From Holacanthus passer (taxonomy: Eukaryota; Chordata; Actinopteri; Pomacanthidae), in contig JAFREQ010000021.1 of NCBI GenBank assembly GCA_025331565.1, forward strand, positions 496,001 to 560,000: a stretch of DNA of 64,000 nt, read 5' to 3'. Under the pieces are notes generated by a model. That model did not search any database and was not told where the DNA came from. It saw nothing but the letters and a program-made list of their open reading frames with translations. Positions 41,232 through 53,800 of the stretch are shown here, one piece after another; the stretch's first letter is position 1, and the number at the start of each line of letters is the position of its first letter. Position numbers and translations under genes: made by a program.

Positions 41232-41401
41232 CAGTACAAGGACACAGCAGCAGAGAAGTGCTCTCTGTGTTTGTCAGAGAGAAAGAGCTGGTTGTTATTG
41301 ATGCACTAAGCCAATGTAGTGGATCAACTCTGACCATTAAACTGATCAGTTATCAGCCAGACATGTCGTAACCACCGTCCTGAAAACTAATAACAACTGA
41401 G

Positions 41402-41520
41402 CAGTGGTGGAAGAAGTATCCAGATCTTTTGCTTAAGTATGTAAGTATTTGCAAAAAGTATTCAAAGTATGGAAAGTAAAAGTACTCATTGTCCCTTTCT
41501 AATGTTTTTGGGTTAAATTA
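41402..41520 (+). repeat. teleost dispersed repeat 5' part (AGTGGTGGAAGAAGTAT type)
   Basis: CAGTGGTGGAAGAAGTATCC and GGAAAGTAAAAGTACTCATT are typical phrases of a high-copy fish repeat. Confidence 0.55.
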
Positions 41521-41844
41521 CTGCTGCATTAGTGGGTATATATTCCTCCACTGCAACTAAACATTATAAACTTCTAGGAAAATATAAAATGTTTACACTG
41601 ATGTAATCTGGTTATTGAAGTGTTGTAAGTGGTTATAAAAGGCTTCCTGTGGTGGTTTATAGCAGGCGTGAGCCACCTCACATAAAACCAAAACCAGTCT
41701 CTGCGAACATCAGATGAATTGACTTTTATAAAATAGAAGATTAACTTTTAGGGAAAACTAATCATGAGATTCTTCAGGATCTGGGTGTTTTACCACCTCA
41801 GCTGAACAGTTTCCCAGTAAAAACCTCTGCTGGCAGGAAAAACC

Positions 41845-42189
41845 AGCTCGACTGTCCGTCAACAGATGATGACGGACAGTCGAGCTGATGATGGACAGTC
41901 AAGCTGATGAGGGACAGTCGAGCTGATGAGAGACAGTCGAGCTGATGACGGACAGTCGAGCTGATGAGGGACAGTCGAGCTGATGAGGGACAGTCGAGCT
42001 GATGAAGGACAGTCGAGCTGATGACGGACAGTCGAGCTGATGAGGGACAGTCGAGCTGATGAGGGACAGTCGAGCTGATGACGGACAGTCGAGCTGATGA
42101 GGGACAGTCGAGCTGATGACGGACAGTCGAGCTGATGACGGACAGTCGAGCTGATGAGAGACAGTCGAGCTGATGACGGACAGTTGAGA
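41845..42189. repeat. 19-bp minisatellite with a hairpin at its left edge
   Basis: From 41870 to about 42189 there are roughly 17 head-to-tail copies of a 19-bp unit, GATGACGGACAGTCGAGCT with ACG/GGG/GAG/AGG variants at the variable positions. Immediately to the left, 41845-41861 is an exact 17-bp inverted copy of 41870-41886 with an 8-base loop. Because 19 is not a multiple of three, three units (57 bp) make a 19-residue repeat that is open on the minus strand; I regard that frame as incidental. Confidence 0.95.
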
Positions 42190-43723
42190 CTTCTTTGGAC
42201 AGTGTTGTGGGTAAATGGCTCTGAAAGCTGTCAGACCTGGGTCAAATGGTGGCAACAGTATTTGCTTCAACCCACTTAAAGAACAAGGAAGGAGGTAAAT
42301 GTTCTATAGGATGATACAGTGGTTGTATTCATTCAGTACCACTTAAGTGAGTATTTTTTGATTCCATTCCAGGGTCTTGTTTTTTTACCTCAATGTGTGA
42401 GAATTTGTCAAAACAGTTTAAAAAAGCGTTTCTGGCTTTTAAGTCTTCGTGATGTTTTTGCTGAAACTGGACGGTGTGAGCCTCAAATAACATCCAACAA
42501 AAAGAGTTTGTGAGCACAACCATTGAGTCACATCCTTTTTGGTTACCAGCATATTAACTTTAACTCCAACCTGACGCGATGGAACCGACCATCTGCTGCT
42601 CCAGACTGGTTCAGACGAATGCCAGGAGATTCTAGCAAATACTCTTTGAGTCAGGTACCTGGAGAAATCGTCGTTCTCACCTGCCCGCATGTGTCGAGTG
42701 CACAGAGCCTCCACCTCCACGGCTCGAGTTCGTACAGAGCAGCAGCGTGTTCGATTTGTGCAACTGAGCACTGATTTGTAATTGTTCACTGCTGCCACTT
42801 TCTAATCAGTGAAGGTATGGTGTAGTTATTGGAAGTGCTAAGTGGAAATTTCCTGCTCAAGCCGCCGGAGGAGCAGAGACGTGCAGCTGTGTGAGGAACC
42901 ATATGTGGTCGGTCACATGTCGACGTCTGCTCCAAAATCCAAACCTTTTTAATATGTACGTGAATTAGAAGTAATGTTCACTCACTAACCTTTAATAGTT
43001 TATCAAGTTTGAATCTGTTCCATCATCATGAAACATCTGCACAGCTGATTTCTTCATGAAGCCTGTGAGGTTCACATCACAGTCGTCTTAATTCTTGTCT
43101 TTGTTTAATTTCTTAGCAAATTTCCATCACAAATAATGTAAAACCAGGCAGGGATGTGTGTCCGTCACAGGCTTCCTTTAAGTCCTGTTAAACTTGTAGG
43201 AATCGGCCTGTAAACGGTTTATAACAGTAGAATGTAAAATGACCTCAGTGTCCTCGGCGGTGGCTGATTTGAATCCTTAAATTAATCATCCTCGCTCATG
43301 AATCCTGCATGTTCACGACCGGCACGCAGCTGGTTTCAGACGACCGGCACCTTTTCAATTCCAGGTCCAGTGTTGAATCTGGTTCCTTTTAACATTTCCC
43401 CACATGCATGTTTTTATGGCACCAACAGCAGATGAAATGCAAACTGGAGACCTGAAACTAATCAAACCAAATGAAAAAGAAATTAATTACACTGTAGTAC
43501 ATGCAATTAAGAAATGTAATTTAATTACACAACAATGTAATAAACTAATAAAATACATCTAATAATACACAGCAATCCATTTTTCTCTTCACCAAAGCAC
43601 ATGAGTGTTGACGAACGGCTGCGTGTCTGTTCTGCTCTGTTAAATAAAGCTGTTGTTGCTGTGAGGCGTTCAGACTCGGTTACCTACAAGACACTGTGTA
43701 CTCTTAAAACACATGTATACTGT

Positions 43724-43810
43724 ACACACACACACACACACAGCTCAGCAGCCCCACGCCACGTGCCACTACTGACCATATCCAGAAATACACACACACA
43801 CACACACACA
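43724..43810. repeat. two (CA)n microsatellites
   Basis: (CA)n at 43724-43742 and 43791-43810. Confidence 0.95.
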
Positions 43811-43932
43811 ATACAAAGCACTTATACAGCCTGTCAGCAGAGGACAAAAACACCACCTCTAACAAACGCCGTGCTGTGCCATGCCATACCGCGCCATGAT
43901 TCATCACTCTGGGAATCAGCCGCGTAGGCAGG

Positions 43933-43941
43933 AGTGTGTGC

Positions 43942-43991
<50 letters not shown>
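43933..43991. repeat. (TG)n microsatellite with CG interruptions
   Basis: A long TG tract with two CG units near its start, in inverted orientation to the CA tracts about 120 bp away. Confidence 0.96.
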
Positions 43992-43992
<1 letters not shown>

Positions 43993-44792
43993 TAAGGCAG
44001 CTGCCATTCGGGAGATTGATGGCAGGGGCAGGATGGAGACAATGAGCTGTGTTGCTGTATTTTTTCTTGCCTCCCCTCTCTGTTTTCTGTCTGCTCCATC
44101 GCTCTCTTCTCTCTCTTCTCCTCCGCTCCCCTCATCCTTCTTTCCACCAGAGCTGGAGCGACCCATCAATTCCTTCCCTTCCTTTTTATCCCCACCACTC
44201 CCTCCTCCCTCCCTCTATTGCTCTCTCTCGCTGTCATTCATCCGTCTTGGTATTCAGCTGCAAAGTTCATCACAGCCCCCCTGAGCAGAGGGGAAAAACT
44301 CTATCTCGACTTTGAATGAGAACTTTCCTCACAAAGGACATTAATCTCCTCATTAATACTACAACCAATCCAATACTCGGATTTCCTCGCTCTGAAATCG
44401 GAGTCAAAGTCGAGCTAAGCTGCAGCCCAGAAGCAAAAACTAGAGAGAAAAAGACGACGAGGACAAGATAGGATTTTTTTTTTTTCCTCTGGTTGCAATT
44501 AAAGCCCACCCTCCTTTTACCAACTCCCGATTAACCACGACCACATGCAGGCAGGACACATGTGCATGTAACACACGCATGGAAGCTGACAGGGCGAACA
44601 GGATGACTCACGAGCACCAGTGAGTTTCCCAGTCAAACAAAGTAATTCGGTCTCAGCTGCTACAAAACACATTAAGAAAGAGAGCGATGCGTTTTCTCAA
44701 TGCACGGTCGGCAGGATGGAGGAGAAGACGCTGCTCCGGACGGGTGAGATGCGCAGTGCGTGGATGCAGTTACAGGAGGTCACACAGATGGA

Positions 44793-45230
44793 TTTAAAGC
44801 AGCACTACTAACAATATTTTTATCCTGACAATGGATCAAATGACGAATGTGAAAGGTGTTACTCATAATGAGGAAGCCACAGAGAGTCAGCATCCGACTC
44901 TGCAGCTCCACAGAACCTTTTAGTGTCTTTCAGCTCGTTGTTTTCTGACCTGCAAACTCTCACTTCCAGCTCTCACAGCGGACACACACGGTTAGAGAGT
45001 ACAGTTAAAGAGCCAGATCAGAAGTTGATAGAGACCAAAATCAGAGCTCAAAGGAGAGAGAGTATTGGACGTTCACTCATCAGGTGGACAGAGACGTGAC
45101 TCCACACGATGCTGATGTTGCTCCGCAGCTGTTCACAATAACAACTTCACAAGGTGACGACAGATGTTGTCTGGTCTCTCTCTGCTGCCACCAAGTGGCC
45201 ATAGAAACTAATTCACAGAGCTTTAAAGCT
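44793..45230 (+). repeat. dispersed repeat, long copy
   Basis: It runs from TTTAAAGCAGCACTACTAAC to CCACCAAGTGGCCATAGAAA and TTTAAAGC, with similarity at both ends to the truncated block at 37523-37612. It resembles a fish nonautonomous element. No coding content. Confidence 0.45.
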
Positions 45231-45524
45231 GAATTTCTAAATAAAATAGAGAACAAGGTTTTCCAGGCTGCACATGTCTGTAATTGTTAGTGTTAAAGAT
45301 TTGAATGTATTGCGAATTTGTCAAATCTGTAAAAACCAAATGAGGCTGTAGCAACAAAAGCGCCAAGTGTATTGACTGAAGCCGGAGTGTGTGTTTTTTT
45401 TTATTCTGTGTGAATTTTGATTTGTAGGATGATGAATGTGTTTTCTCTTCTTTAAAAAGTTATAAAGTCTCGCTTTAAATCATTCATCAAGCAAATACGT
45501 CAAACATTCGCTGGTTCTCAAATG

Positions 45525-45715
45525 TGAAGTTTTCTTGCTTTGCTTCTTTTGTATCATTGAAAATTTAATTCAACTTTGAGTTTTGAGTCCAATAAAACCA
45601 GGAATTTGACAACGTCCCCTTAGGCTCTGGAAACTGAAGATCATAATTGTTTGACAATTCGTTGACTATATAATGAATTAATTAGTCTGAAAACTAATCA
45701 GCACATGGATAATGA
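45525..45715 (+). repeat. diverged copy of the 33781-34060 repeat family
   Basis: TCTCAAATGTGAAGTTTTCT, AGGCTCTGGAAACTGAAGAT and GAAAACTAATCAGCACATGG follow the same order as in that family. Confidence 0.5.
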
Positions 45716-45999
45716 AAACATCATTTATCATAGTAGCCCACTGTGCCTCACTGTACAAACGGAGGGTTTGATCCTCTGTGTGAGTCTTATGGTTTATTTA
45801 TTAATGGCTTGCCTTCATTATACAGTACATAGCTCAGGTGGTTCTGGTCTCGTGGTTTCGTTTAGTGATGCTGCTGTTGTCGACTGAGTTTTCATAACCT
45901 GCTGCGAGGGAGGATCAGGTGGTGAGGAAGCATGCAAAACGCTACAGCATGCTATGATTTCACAACCTTGATGTGGAAAACGGCATCAGTCAGATCCCA

Positions 46000-46000
<1 letters not shown>

Positions 46001-46031
<31 letters not shown>
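46001..46031. repeat. (CA)n microsatellite
   Basis: Uninterrupted CA run. Confidence 0.97.
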
Positions 46032-46033
<2 letters not shown>

Positions 46034-46481
46034 CTGTGAGCTTGCGCCTCACGGTGAATTCATACATTAATGCCAGGCTGAGACCTTGACAGCAGGAGCA
46101 GCTCAAATCATTCCAGCGCCAGTGGCCCCGACTCGTACTTGGCTCTCACGCTTGTCTTGTTCCCCTGCATCTAAAGGCTCGTGTGCTTCACAGAACATCA
46201 CATCCTCCTCCAATGTGTCTGTTCTGCCGTCGTGCACTGACTAAAAGACAGACTGATAGTCACACACACTCACACACAAATAGCTAAAAATGGTTTACTA
46301 AAGATGCATGAAATGAAAAATAATGCACAAAGAGCATCTACAAACACATCTGTTACACTATCACACATTTATTTATTTTTAGATTTCAATTTCATCCTGT
46401 TTCAAAGCAAACTAATTGCTCTCAAGTGGAAATGTATTGAGACACCAGATGCATGGAAAATGCACCGAACAGAAGCGACAG

Positions 46482-46506
46482 ACACACACACACACACACA
46501 CACACA
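46482..46506. repeat. (AC)n microsatellite
   Basis: Uninterrupted AC run. Confidence 0.96.
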
Positions 46507-47010
46507 GAGATGAGAAAATGCAAAAAGCATAACATGATTTTGTGCAAGGGTTTAAAAAGGAGAGCTGGATTAAATATATATATATAAAGAATTCCATCTC
46601 AATTACATAACAAATTCAAATCCAATCATCCAGCAGAAATGATGCAAACTAGCTGCAAAAACTGCCTCTATTATTTCAAGAAATAAAGATCTATGAGAAC
46701 CTGCTTAAGAGAGAAAATATAACCAAGTGTTTAATTGGCTCCCAGCGCTGATATGACAATCTGTGTCTGCTGATTAATTAATAGTGCTGCTGCTGCCGCT
46801 GTGGCTGCGGCGGCTTGTTGGATGAATCCAGAGACAAGATGATGTGTGAGGAAAAAGGGAGCACTGGCTCGGATCAGAAAGAATATATGATAAACATGTG
46901 CAGTGCATTGTGGGAGCGGAGCGTGCTCATGATGTGTCCACGTGTGCAACATTGTCTATGCACAATGGATATACCTCTGCTCATCAAGGTGTCATTAGAA
47001 AAACAATACA

Positions 47011-47012
<2 letters not shown>

Positions 47013-47045
<33 letters not shown>
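47013..47045. repeat. (GT)n microsatellite
   Basis: Uninterrupted GT run. Confidence 0.97.
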
Positions 47046-47049
<4 letters not shown>

Positions 47050-47153
47050 CTCCAGTTGCACATGTGCCTCTTTGTCAAGGCGTTAGTACATTACTTTAAT
47101 GAAAGTCGCCGTCCTTGGCAAAGGACACAACCGCATAGCCACTGAAGGCCGCT

Positions 47154-47154
<1 letters not shown>

Positions 47155-47205
<51 letters not shown>
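47155..47205. repeat. (CA)25 microsatellite
   Basis: Uninterrupted CA run, between GT tracts on either side. Confidence 0.98.
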
Positions 47206-47209
<4 letters not shown>

Positions 47210-47302
47210 TCAACCCTTCCCCCTCTGCTGGCCTTTGATGCTCATCTTCTCACACAGACTGGGATGTTAAGAAAGAGGAGAGCATTTATGTGCATGTATG
47301 TG

Positions 47303-47304
<2 letters not shown>

Positions 47305-47345
<41 letters not shown>
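47305..47345. repeat. (TG)20 microsatellite
   Basis: Uninterrupted TG run 100 bp from an oppositely oriented CA tract. Confidence 0.98.
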
Positions 47346-47346
<1 letters not shown>

Positions 47347-47531
47347 GGGGCAATGAAACGACGGCGAGGGGGTGGAGGAAGGAGTAAGGGGCATAGGAAA
47401 TGTGGTGGACTAACTCCGCTGAAGTCAGAGGGGGAGTTGGATGCTGGGAGAAAGACTGGAGCAAATGTGAACGTCACATCAGCTCAGAGCTGCTCAGACA
47501 CACAGGTCGAAACATAGGAACAAATAACAGC

Positions 47532-47640
47532 AGTGGTGGAATGTAACTAAGTACATTTACTCAAGTAATGTACTTGCTTTAAGTAAAAGGCACTGCACAA
47601 ATGTATACTTCTAACAGGCAAACATACTTTTACTTTTTAC
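47532..47640 (+). repeat. teleost dispersed repeat 5' part (AGTGGTGGAATGTAACTAAG type)
   Basis: AGTGGTGGAATGTAACTAAG and TACATTTACTCAAGTAATGT are hallmarks of a very common fish repeat. The block at 15735-15870 is its internal part. Confidence 0.6.
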
Positions 47641-49310
47641 ATTTTTCCTATTTTGCTGTTTTAAAATGACCTAAATGTGACTCAAAATGAAAAGTTTAGG
47701 ATGTGATTTGTGACTTTGTCCAATACGGCGGGAAAATCTTTCATTTCACATCCATGTGTTTGTTTTTAGCCACTCAGCTACACAGCTTTGAGCATGAAAC
47801 AAACCAGAGAGCCTGAGTGATTCATGGGGAGAAACCACTGACAGAACCGATAAGAATTGAAGCAAAATGAAAATTACTTTTAGCTTTGTGATTGTTAGAT
47901 GTGTTTTAGCTTTCTTGTGAGTTGGTAGGTGCGTGTCCATCCATCCCATCCCGACATAGATGTAACCCCATGAACGAGAATGACCAATATTACCAAGTGA
48001 CCTGTGGAGTCGGGGACACGCAGCACGCGTGGAGGATAAAGCAAACGGCTACAGCAGATCACAGCGGGCTGAAGGAGGTTCGCAGGCTGCGCTTCCTGTT
48101 CAGAGGAACAGGTAGAAGAGCTGCGTCTGACAGCCAATTACTTCACACAACGGCAGACTTGTTAGGGCCCTGAACCCATATGTTGCACTTCACGTGTCTG
48201 TACACACTTCACACGTAAAGTCGTGCACTGGAGAGCGCGCTCGTGATTAACTGAAGAAACGCCACTCGTCCAAACAGCTTCCAGCTCGTTCTCCGTCCGC
48301 GTGTAGTAAGCTCCCGCACACATGTAACACCTCTCTGTCTTTTATCGTCCGGCGTGAAATCAAAGCAGCGCAGGGAGGCGTCGAAAGACTGGAGCATCAA
48401 CCACACACAGAGAGAAGGTGATGTTATGAGAGCACTTTTTAAGACGCGTACTAGTCTTTGTCTTCAGCTCATATTATTTTCTAACCTGCAACATCTTATA
48501 GTATCCACAGCAGCGAGAGCAGTGCAAGTCAGGGACGTGAGATCTGGAAGACATGGAGAGAAAACGTGTTACATAAGACGTTTTTGTTCCAGTGTGGGAA
48601 ACCGACGAGAGAATATGGAGACGGAGCCTCCTGAATTATCGATATCATATTGATTGACTCGAGCGACCGTGAATTAATTGTCTCCGTCCTTTGTGTGCGG
48701 TTCATCTGGTTATTGGCTTTCGGTTCTATGGACATCAGCCCACACAAGCAGCGACACGGCCGAGGCTTTCCTACAGGAAACACAATGTGCCTGCACACAC
48801 TCTTGGACCCTGAATAGATGCGACGCTGTTTCAATGAGACAGAACAGTCTATTAGTCTGGACTCGAGGACTGAGCCGCTCAGCAGGGTTTCATAAGCCTG
48901 ATTTCACCTCAGTGTTTGGATGATCAGAGGACGTTTTCATGACATTATCATGAATTTTTTTCAGGCTTGAATTCTAATATAATTTTATCTTGTATGCTGT
49001 TGTGTTTGGTCAGTAGTCGACGCATCAGTGACTCCGGCTCTACCTGTTATTTCCCTCTCATCTTCACTCGTCTCTGTACGTTTATGAAACATAAAGCTCC
49101 AGGAAAAGTGAACATTTTTCCCTCATGTCCAAACATCTTCAGCTCGTGTCGACGTACCTTTGCTGCCTCGGGCTAATTCACCTGTGTTTGCGCCCACTTG
49201 TGTCTCCTTTGGCTTCATGTGTCCACAATGTCTACGATTCCCCTCAGAGTCCGTCTGAAGAAACCTTCAGGGGGTTTCAGTCGGGTCGGGTTTTACTTTT
49301 GAGATAAGAG

Positions 49311-49372
49311 ACAACATAAGATGTTCCTTTATTAGTCCCATAGCGGGGAAGCTACTCACGCTGCTGGTTGAG
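49311..49372 (+). repeat. possible dispersed repeat fragment
   Basis: ATGTTCCTTTATTAGTCCCA followed by TAGCGGGGAA is a frequent fish repeat phrase (recalled). Confidence 0.35.
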
Positions 49373-49644
49373 TTAAAGGCCCCCTGTGGAGTTTCTGTAT
49401 GTTTACATTCAGTCTTTATCACCAAAACACATCGTTGGTTTCTTGAGGCCTAACAAACATGATGAATGTATTTCTGTCCTCATAACACTTCTGCAAAACC
49501 AGTCACTTCCTCCCTGCTATTTTGTGGCACAATGCAACATTACTGCCTAAGATAAGAGCGCAAAATACAAACCTAACAGGGATCTGCTCATGACATCGCT
49601 CCACAGCGCCTCTAGTGGTCAGAAATACCACAGTGCACCTTTAA
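49373..49644. mobile_element. short inverted-repeat element (MITE) with TTAA flanks
   Basis: The left end is TTAA-AGGCCCCCTGTGGAGTTT and the right end inverted is TTAA-AGGTGCACTGTGGTATTT, about 16 of 21 terminal bases matching. It includes GCGCCTCTAGTGGTCAG near the right end and has no coding capacity. Confidence 0.6.
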
Positions 49645-50484
49645 GCATTGCTGCAGTGAAAGATGAACCTGATATTTCCGTCCTCCTGGGCTGCACTGAT
49701 GAGCTAACCAGCCGTTTTCTAGCTGCTCGTCTTCTAGCAACAAGCAGGTCCACAAAAGCATCGAAGACCACGAGGTTGTAAATAGAAAACAGCTGGTCCT
49801 CCTTTACGAAGTCGCTCTCCTCTGCTCTGCAAAATAAAAAGATGCAGCTCACAGAACACAAACAGATCCTCGGTGCTTCCTCTCAGTTCTGCTCTTGTCA
49901 CTCTCTCTGATGCTCGCTGTATTTTCAGCGCCGTAATTATTGGGAAGCTAAGCGCTGCGCTCGGGCCCCGCTGCAAACACACAGATTATCTCACAGATGA
50001 AATTATTCTTTGTATCCTTAGAGTCAATTCGATGACAGTTTGTTTGTTCTGTCGGATTCCAGACGGGCGCGTCTTTGTTCTGAGACGCCGTCGACAACAC
50101 GCGTGACTCTGCCCGAGCAGGAAATAATGTCACAGCAGAAATAAAACGCTTTCTGAAACGTCAACAGCGTTTTCTTACAAAACACCGGCGGGGCATTCTC
50201 AGAGCGTGCGTGGATATTTTTAGGTGCAGCAGAGGGAGTTTAGGCAGTCCAGTAACGAGTGACAAGCAAGTGGGTAACCTGGTTTTTCTGAGACACAAAA
50301 AGAATCATGTGAATCCCCAGCGAGCTTGAAGACTCCAGGCCCAAAACGGACTTTCTACCTCTTTCTCCAACCAGGATGTCGCACACACACGAGGTCCTTT
50401 CTGGTGTCTACTTTCCTCTATTTTTACTATAACTCTCTGCTGGTACATTTTAGGCCTCTCCGTCACACTGAGCTGCTCTGATTG

Positions 50485-50509
50485 CACACACACACACACA
50501 CACACACAC
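50485..50509. repeat. (CA)n microsatellite
   Basis: Uninterrupted CA run. Confidence 0.96.
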
Positions 50510-51051
50510 TGTGCATATTACTCTACATTATGCCTCCACTTTCGGCACCGTGCCTCGAGTGGGCAGAGAGAGTGAGTGGTCACATTACACTGCAGTTACA
50601 TCACATTCCTTCAGTCTCCAGAGCAACCAGGTGTCCTCCAACAACACAGGTAACATGACTACAACGCTGTTATGTCACCCTGCGCTTGTCACACAATGTT
50701 CAAGGTTCCACATCAGAACAAAAAAAAAAAAAAAAAACGCATTTCCAGTCACCGCCATCCTGCAGCGATCCGACTCTCGCTGCAGCCGGCGGGTTGCTCC
50801 TGAACAATGGAAGCAGCCGGGACGGGGCAGTGGGAGGTGTGAGTGTGTTGTTTCTGAGAGCAGCAAAGCAGAGTTTGGAAAGAGGCGAGGCTTTCTTCCC
50901 CGAAAGAATACGACGAAGTGACTCATCTGAAGCCAGAACTCTGACAGAAAGGAGAGCCTTGATGCAGGTGGGCCGCCCGTGGCTTTTTCAGAAGCAGCAG
51001 AAAAGAGAGTGGTCACTGCCTTGGCCCACAGATATTACAGCACAGTTATGT

Positions 51052-51074
51052 AAAAAAAAAAAAAAAAAAAAAAA
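51052..51074. repeat. poly(A)23 tract
   Basis: Twenty-three A in a row. Confidence 0.95.
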
Positions 51075-52982
51075 GTCAAGAGAAATATGGAGAGAAAAGA
51101 AGGTAGAAAGCTCCTCAACAGTGTATTTGTGCACATATTCTTTTTTATGTGTTCTTGTACTGTGCGAATTCAGAGGCGACACGATTGTACATAAAATCAA
51201 TGGAAAGACTGGAGGCGAAGAAGCGAAGCCATTTATGACCTCGCTGCTCCGAACGTTACTCCACAAATCAATCACGCAGTGCAAACTTTAGGGAGAGCGT
51301 GCAAACATTGTCTGTTTCGCCTGTTATCCAGCAGCTGTTTGCATCTTTAAAGACTGAAACCAACACCTAAATCCAGTTTTCCCACAGCTCGTACAGTAAA
51401 GATGAAAACAGCAGGTCTGTGTTTGAAGCTTTGTTACTGGAAATATTGGATTGAAACTTTGGTTTTGTCCCACGCTGAGTTCACAAATGGTGCTGGAGTG
51501 ACTTCAGTCTGAACTCAAAACACACACACACTGTCCACACACACAATCGCTGTGTCCTTCACCATCTACGACGGGAACATTGGCTGTCGTCAACGCAGAC
51601 GCACAAAAGGTGCAGAGGTCACGTTTGAATGTCGCAAGGTGAAAATCCACTGCACTTTCTGTCTGAACAAGCCTTTAAGTAAAACTGCTGTTTATCACAT
51701 TTCCCAGGCTCATGAAATTTTATTGCAGCTGAAGAACCACATTATAGGAAAAGTCTGGTTTATTACGACCTGGATGTTATATTTTGTATTTTTAGCCATC
51801 ATTTATAATAATGTTCGATCAGTGTCACCAGATGACCTAAGACACTTTATTTGAAGGTAAAAGTGAAAGTTTGATCTTATTTTATTGATGTCGCCATGTT
51901 CCCAGATTTTAGCAGTTATAACTTTGCAAGTATGTTGTTGCTGATAAAGATGATGATCAAAACTACAAAAATACAACAACAAAAAAAAGTGAAATCTAAG
52001 CGACGATGACACAGTGAAAACAAAAAATAGAGGTAAAGAAAGGACAGGCGGGGACACATGAGGTGTGTGTGTGTGAGTTTTCGACCTTGTTATCTCCTGA
52101 AGGTAATGGAGGAGGCCTTGTTCCCTGAAATGATCAAAGCTTTGATTTGGCACAGAAACGTCCTCCAGGTGTAATCGCTCATTCGTCGCTGAGTGAGTGA
52201 AATCTGCCTCGTGCGCCGGGGAGCTACCTGTCTGTCTCCGGCTGGACATCGGCCGCTGTTTGCTCTGCTTTTGGATTGAAATGAAAGGAGATGGACGCTC
52301 TTTGTGCTCTGGACCCAAACACTTTTATCAACCGTACTTCAAAAAGAGCCTCTCCTCTGTTTTCATGCCGCTGAGCCTGAGGACATATTTTGTTTAATTG
52401 GATTTCAGCGCTTGCTTGTATTGAAAATGATTAACACTTAGTCACCAGTCGTGACTTGTTAGCACCTTTTGGAAAATGGTCATTATCTCCCGTCTTCGCC
52501 CAGAACGATGATTGTTTGCAAAAGTCTGATTTTGTAAATGTCAAACACAGAAACGTGCTGCACTGACTTACAAAACAGAACATCTGACACAGCCCTGCGT
52601 TGCAATCTTTGACTTATTCCAGAGCCTAAATGGGAAGCTCTGATATACAATAAAGGCAGCAGTGCATCGTGGGTCTCCCCCCTTCCTTTACCCCATGTGA
52701 CCCTTAAAATCTGTCTATGAATATTCCATCAGCCAGCAGGGCCTCTGCTCTCCCTCTTCATTTAGTCGTTCAGTCTGTAAGTAGCTTACATAAACCTCCA
52801 TATTTATGTGTATGATCATAATCATAGCGTGAGTGTGTAGATTCACAGCGCGAGCAGACCCAGGGGCAGGAAATATTAAAAATGAGTATGAAAAAGACAT
52901 TGGAGGAAAATGGAATAGGTTTTGCATAAATTAGCTCTGTGTGAATTATGTCAGCGCTGTTCCCAGGCAGGACACTTCCTCA

Positions 52983-53010
52983 GTGTGTGTGTGTGTGTGT
53001 GTGTGTGTGT
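52983..53010. repeat. (TG)n microsatellite
   Basis: Uninterrupted TG run. Confidence 0.96.
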
Positions 53011-53464
53011 ATCTAATGTATGCTGCCCACCGGTGATGATACTGCAGAGTGAGATAAATGACCTCATATTCTCGCGTCTGAGCTCGACTCTCAGGTGCTC
53101 GGTGGAAACTACGGCATCATCGAGCTGCAGAGCGAACGGAGCGACTTATTAATGCGGCTTCAGATCACGTTATTTACTGGAAATTGTGTTAACTTCGCCG
53201 TGATGCTGCGACCAAACTTTTAAAGTGGGGGTAAACTTATCTTCCTGGGAAATATATGAACTATTAACTGGTAAACAAGCTTAACGAGCCGCCTGCCCTC
53301 GGGTCGGTCTTTACATGCTGTGCAGCCAAACATTGTTCAAACACACATAACTTTTAAATTCAAGTGGAGATAGCAAATATTATTCTGGAGCAATTTGTAA
53401 GAAAGTCTGCAACCACATTAGCGTCTCTGTGAGGTTAACGCCAGAGTCAAAAAGCTAATGTTTA

Positions 53465-53800
53465 TCATTTTCACATGTTAATATTTGCTAATTAGCACTA
53501 AACACGAATGGTTCCCCAGAAACGTTAGTATTAATCTTGACCATGAATGTGTGTCAAACTTCATGGAACCGTCCAATAGTTGTTGAGCTATTTCACCCAA
53601 AAACTGAAATATGAATCTCATGGTGGCGCCAGAGGAAAAGTCAGGAAGCTTCATTTTCAGGGGATCATTGATGTCAAATTTCATGGCAGTACATCGAGAA
53701 GAGATATTTCGTTCTGAACCAAAGCGGTGGACCGACCAACTTTTCATCTCTAGAGCCACAAATGTGAAACGATGCAAAAATTTTTTTCCATTTGACTGAT
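53465..53800 (+). repeat. teleost dispersed repeat copy (CCAATAGTTGTTGAG type)
   Basis: CAAACTTCATGGAACCGTCC, CCAATAGTTGTTGAGCTATT and GGTGGACCGACC followed by CTAGAGCCAC occur in the order of a well-known fish repeat. The string TTCATGG-x-AGTAC appears twice, so the copy may be internally duplicated. Confidence 0.6.

Larger units (their letters stand above)
36921..41844. other. putative first intron or 5' flank, no supported gene
   Basis: It contains poly(A)22 (37275-37296), a (CA)n tract, a (CCT)n run at 38497-38519, short repeat copies (37523-37612 and 41402-41520) and a G+C-richer stretch near 40880-41110 whose plus-strand frame is discussed in findings. Confidence 0.5.
42190..44790. other. 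putative first intron or 5' flank, no supported gene
   Basis: AT-rich, with three CA/TG tracts between 43724 and 43991. No recognisable exon. Confidence 0.5.
45231..49310. other. putative first intron or 5' flank with microsatellites
   Basis: Dense CA/TG tracts (46001, 46482, 47013, 47155, 47305) and two dispersed-repeat copies. No supported exon. Confidence 0.5.
49645..53460. other. putative first intron or 5' flank, no supported gene
   Basis: It contains (CA)n at 50485-50509, poly(A)23 at 51052-51074 and (TG)n at 52983-53010. The 201-codon plus-strand frame at 50686-51291 crosses two A-homopolymers and is not gene-like. Confidence 0.5.

Noticed and set aside
41899..42270. Minus-strand frame encoding a 19-residue repeat protein
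   Set aside because: It is the translation of the 19-bp minisatellite. Periodicity explains the absence of stops, and no start context, splice site or homologue supports it.
43704..44169. Overlapping 111-147 codon frames with poly-Thr-His
   Set aside because: Produced by translation of CA/TG microsatellites.
50686..51291. 201-codon plus-strand open frame
   Set aside because: It runs through two A-homopolymers (poly-Lys), has no domain-like region, and lacks splice or homology support. It is a chance frame.
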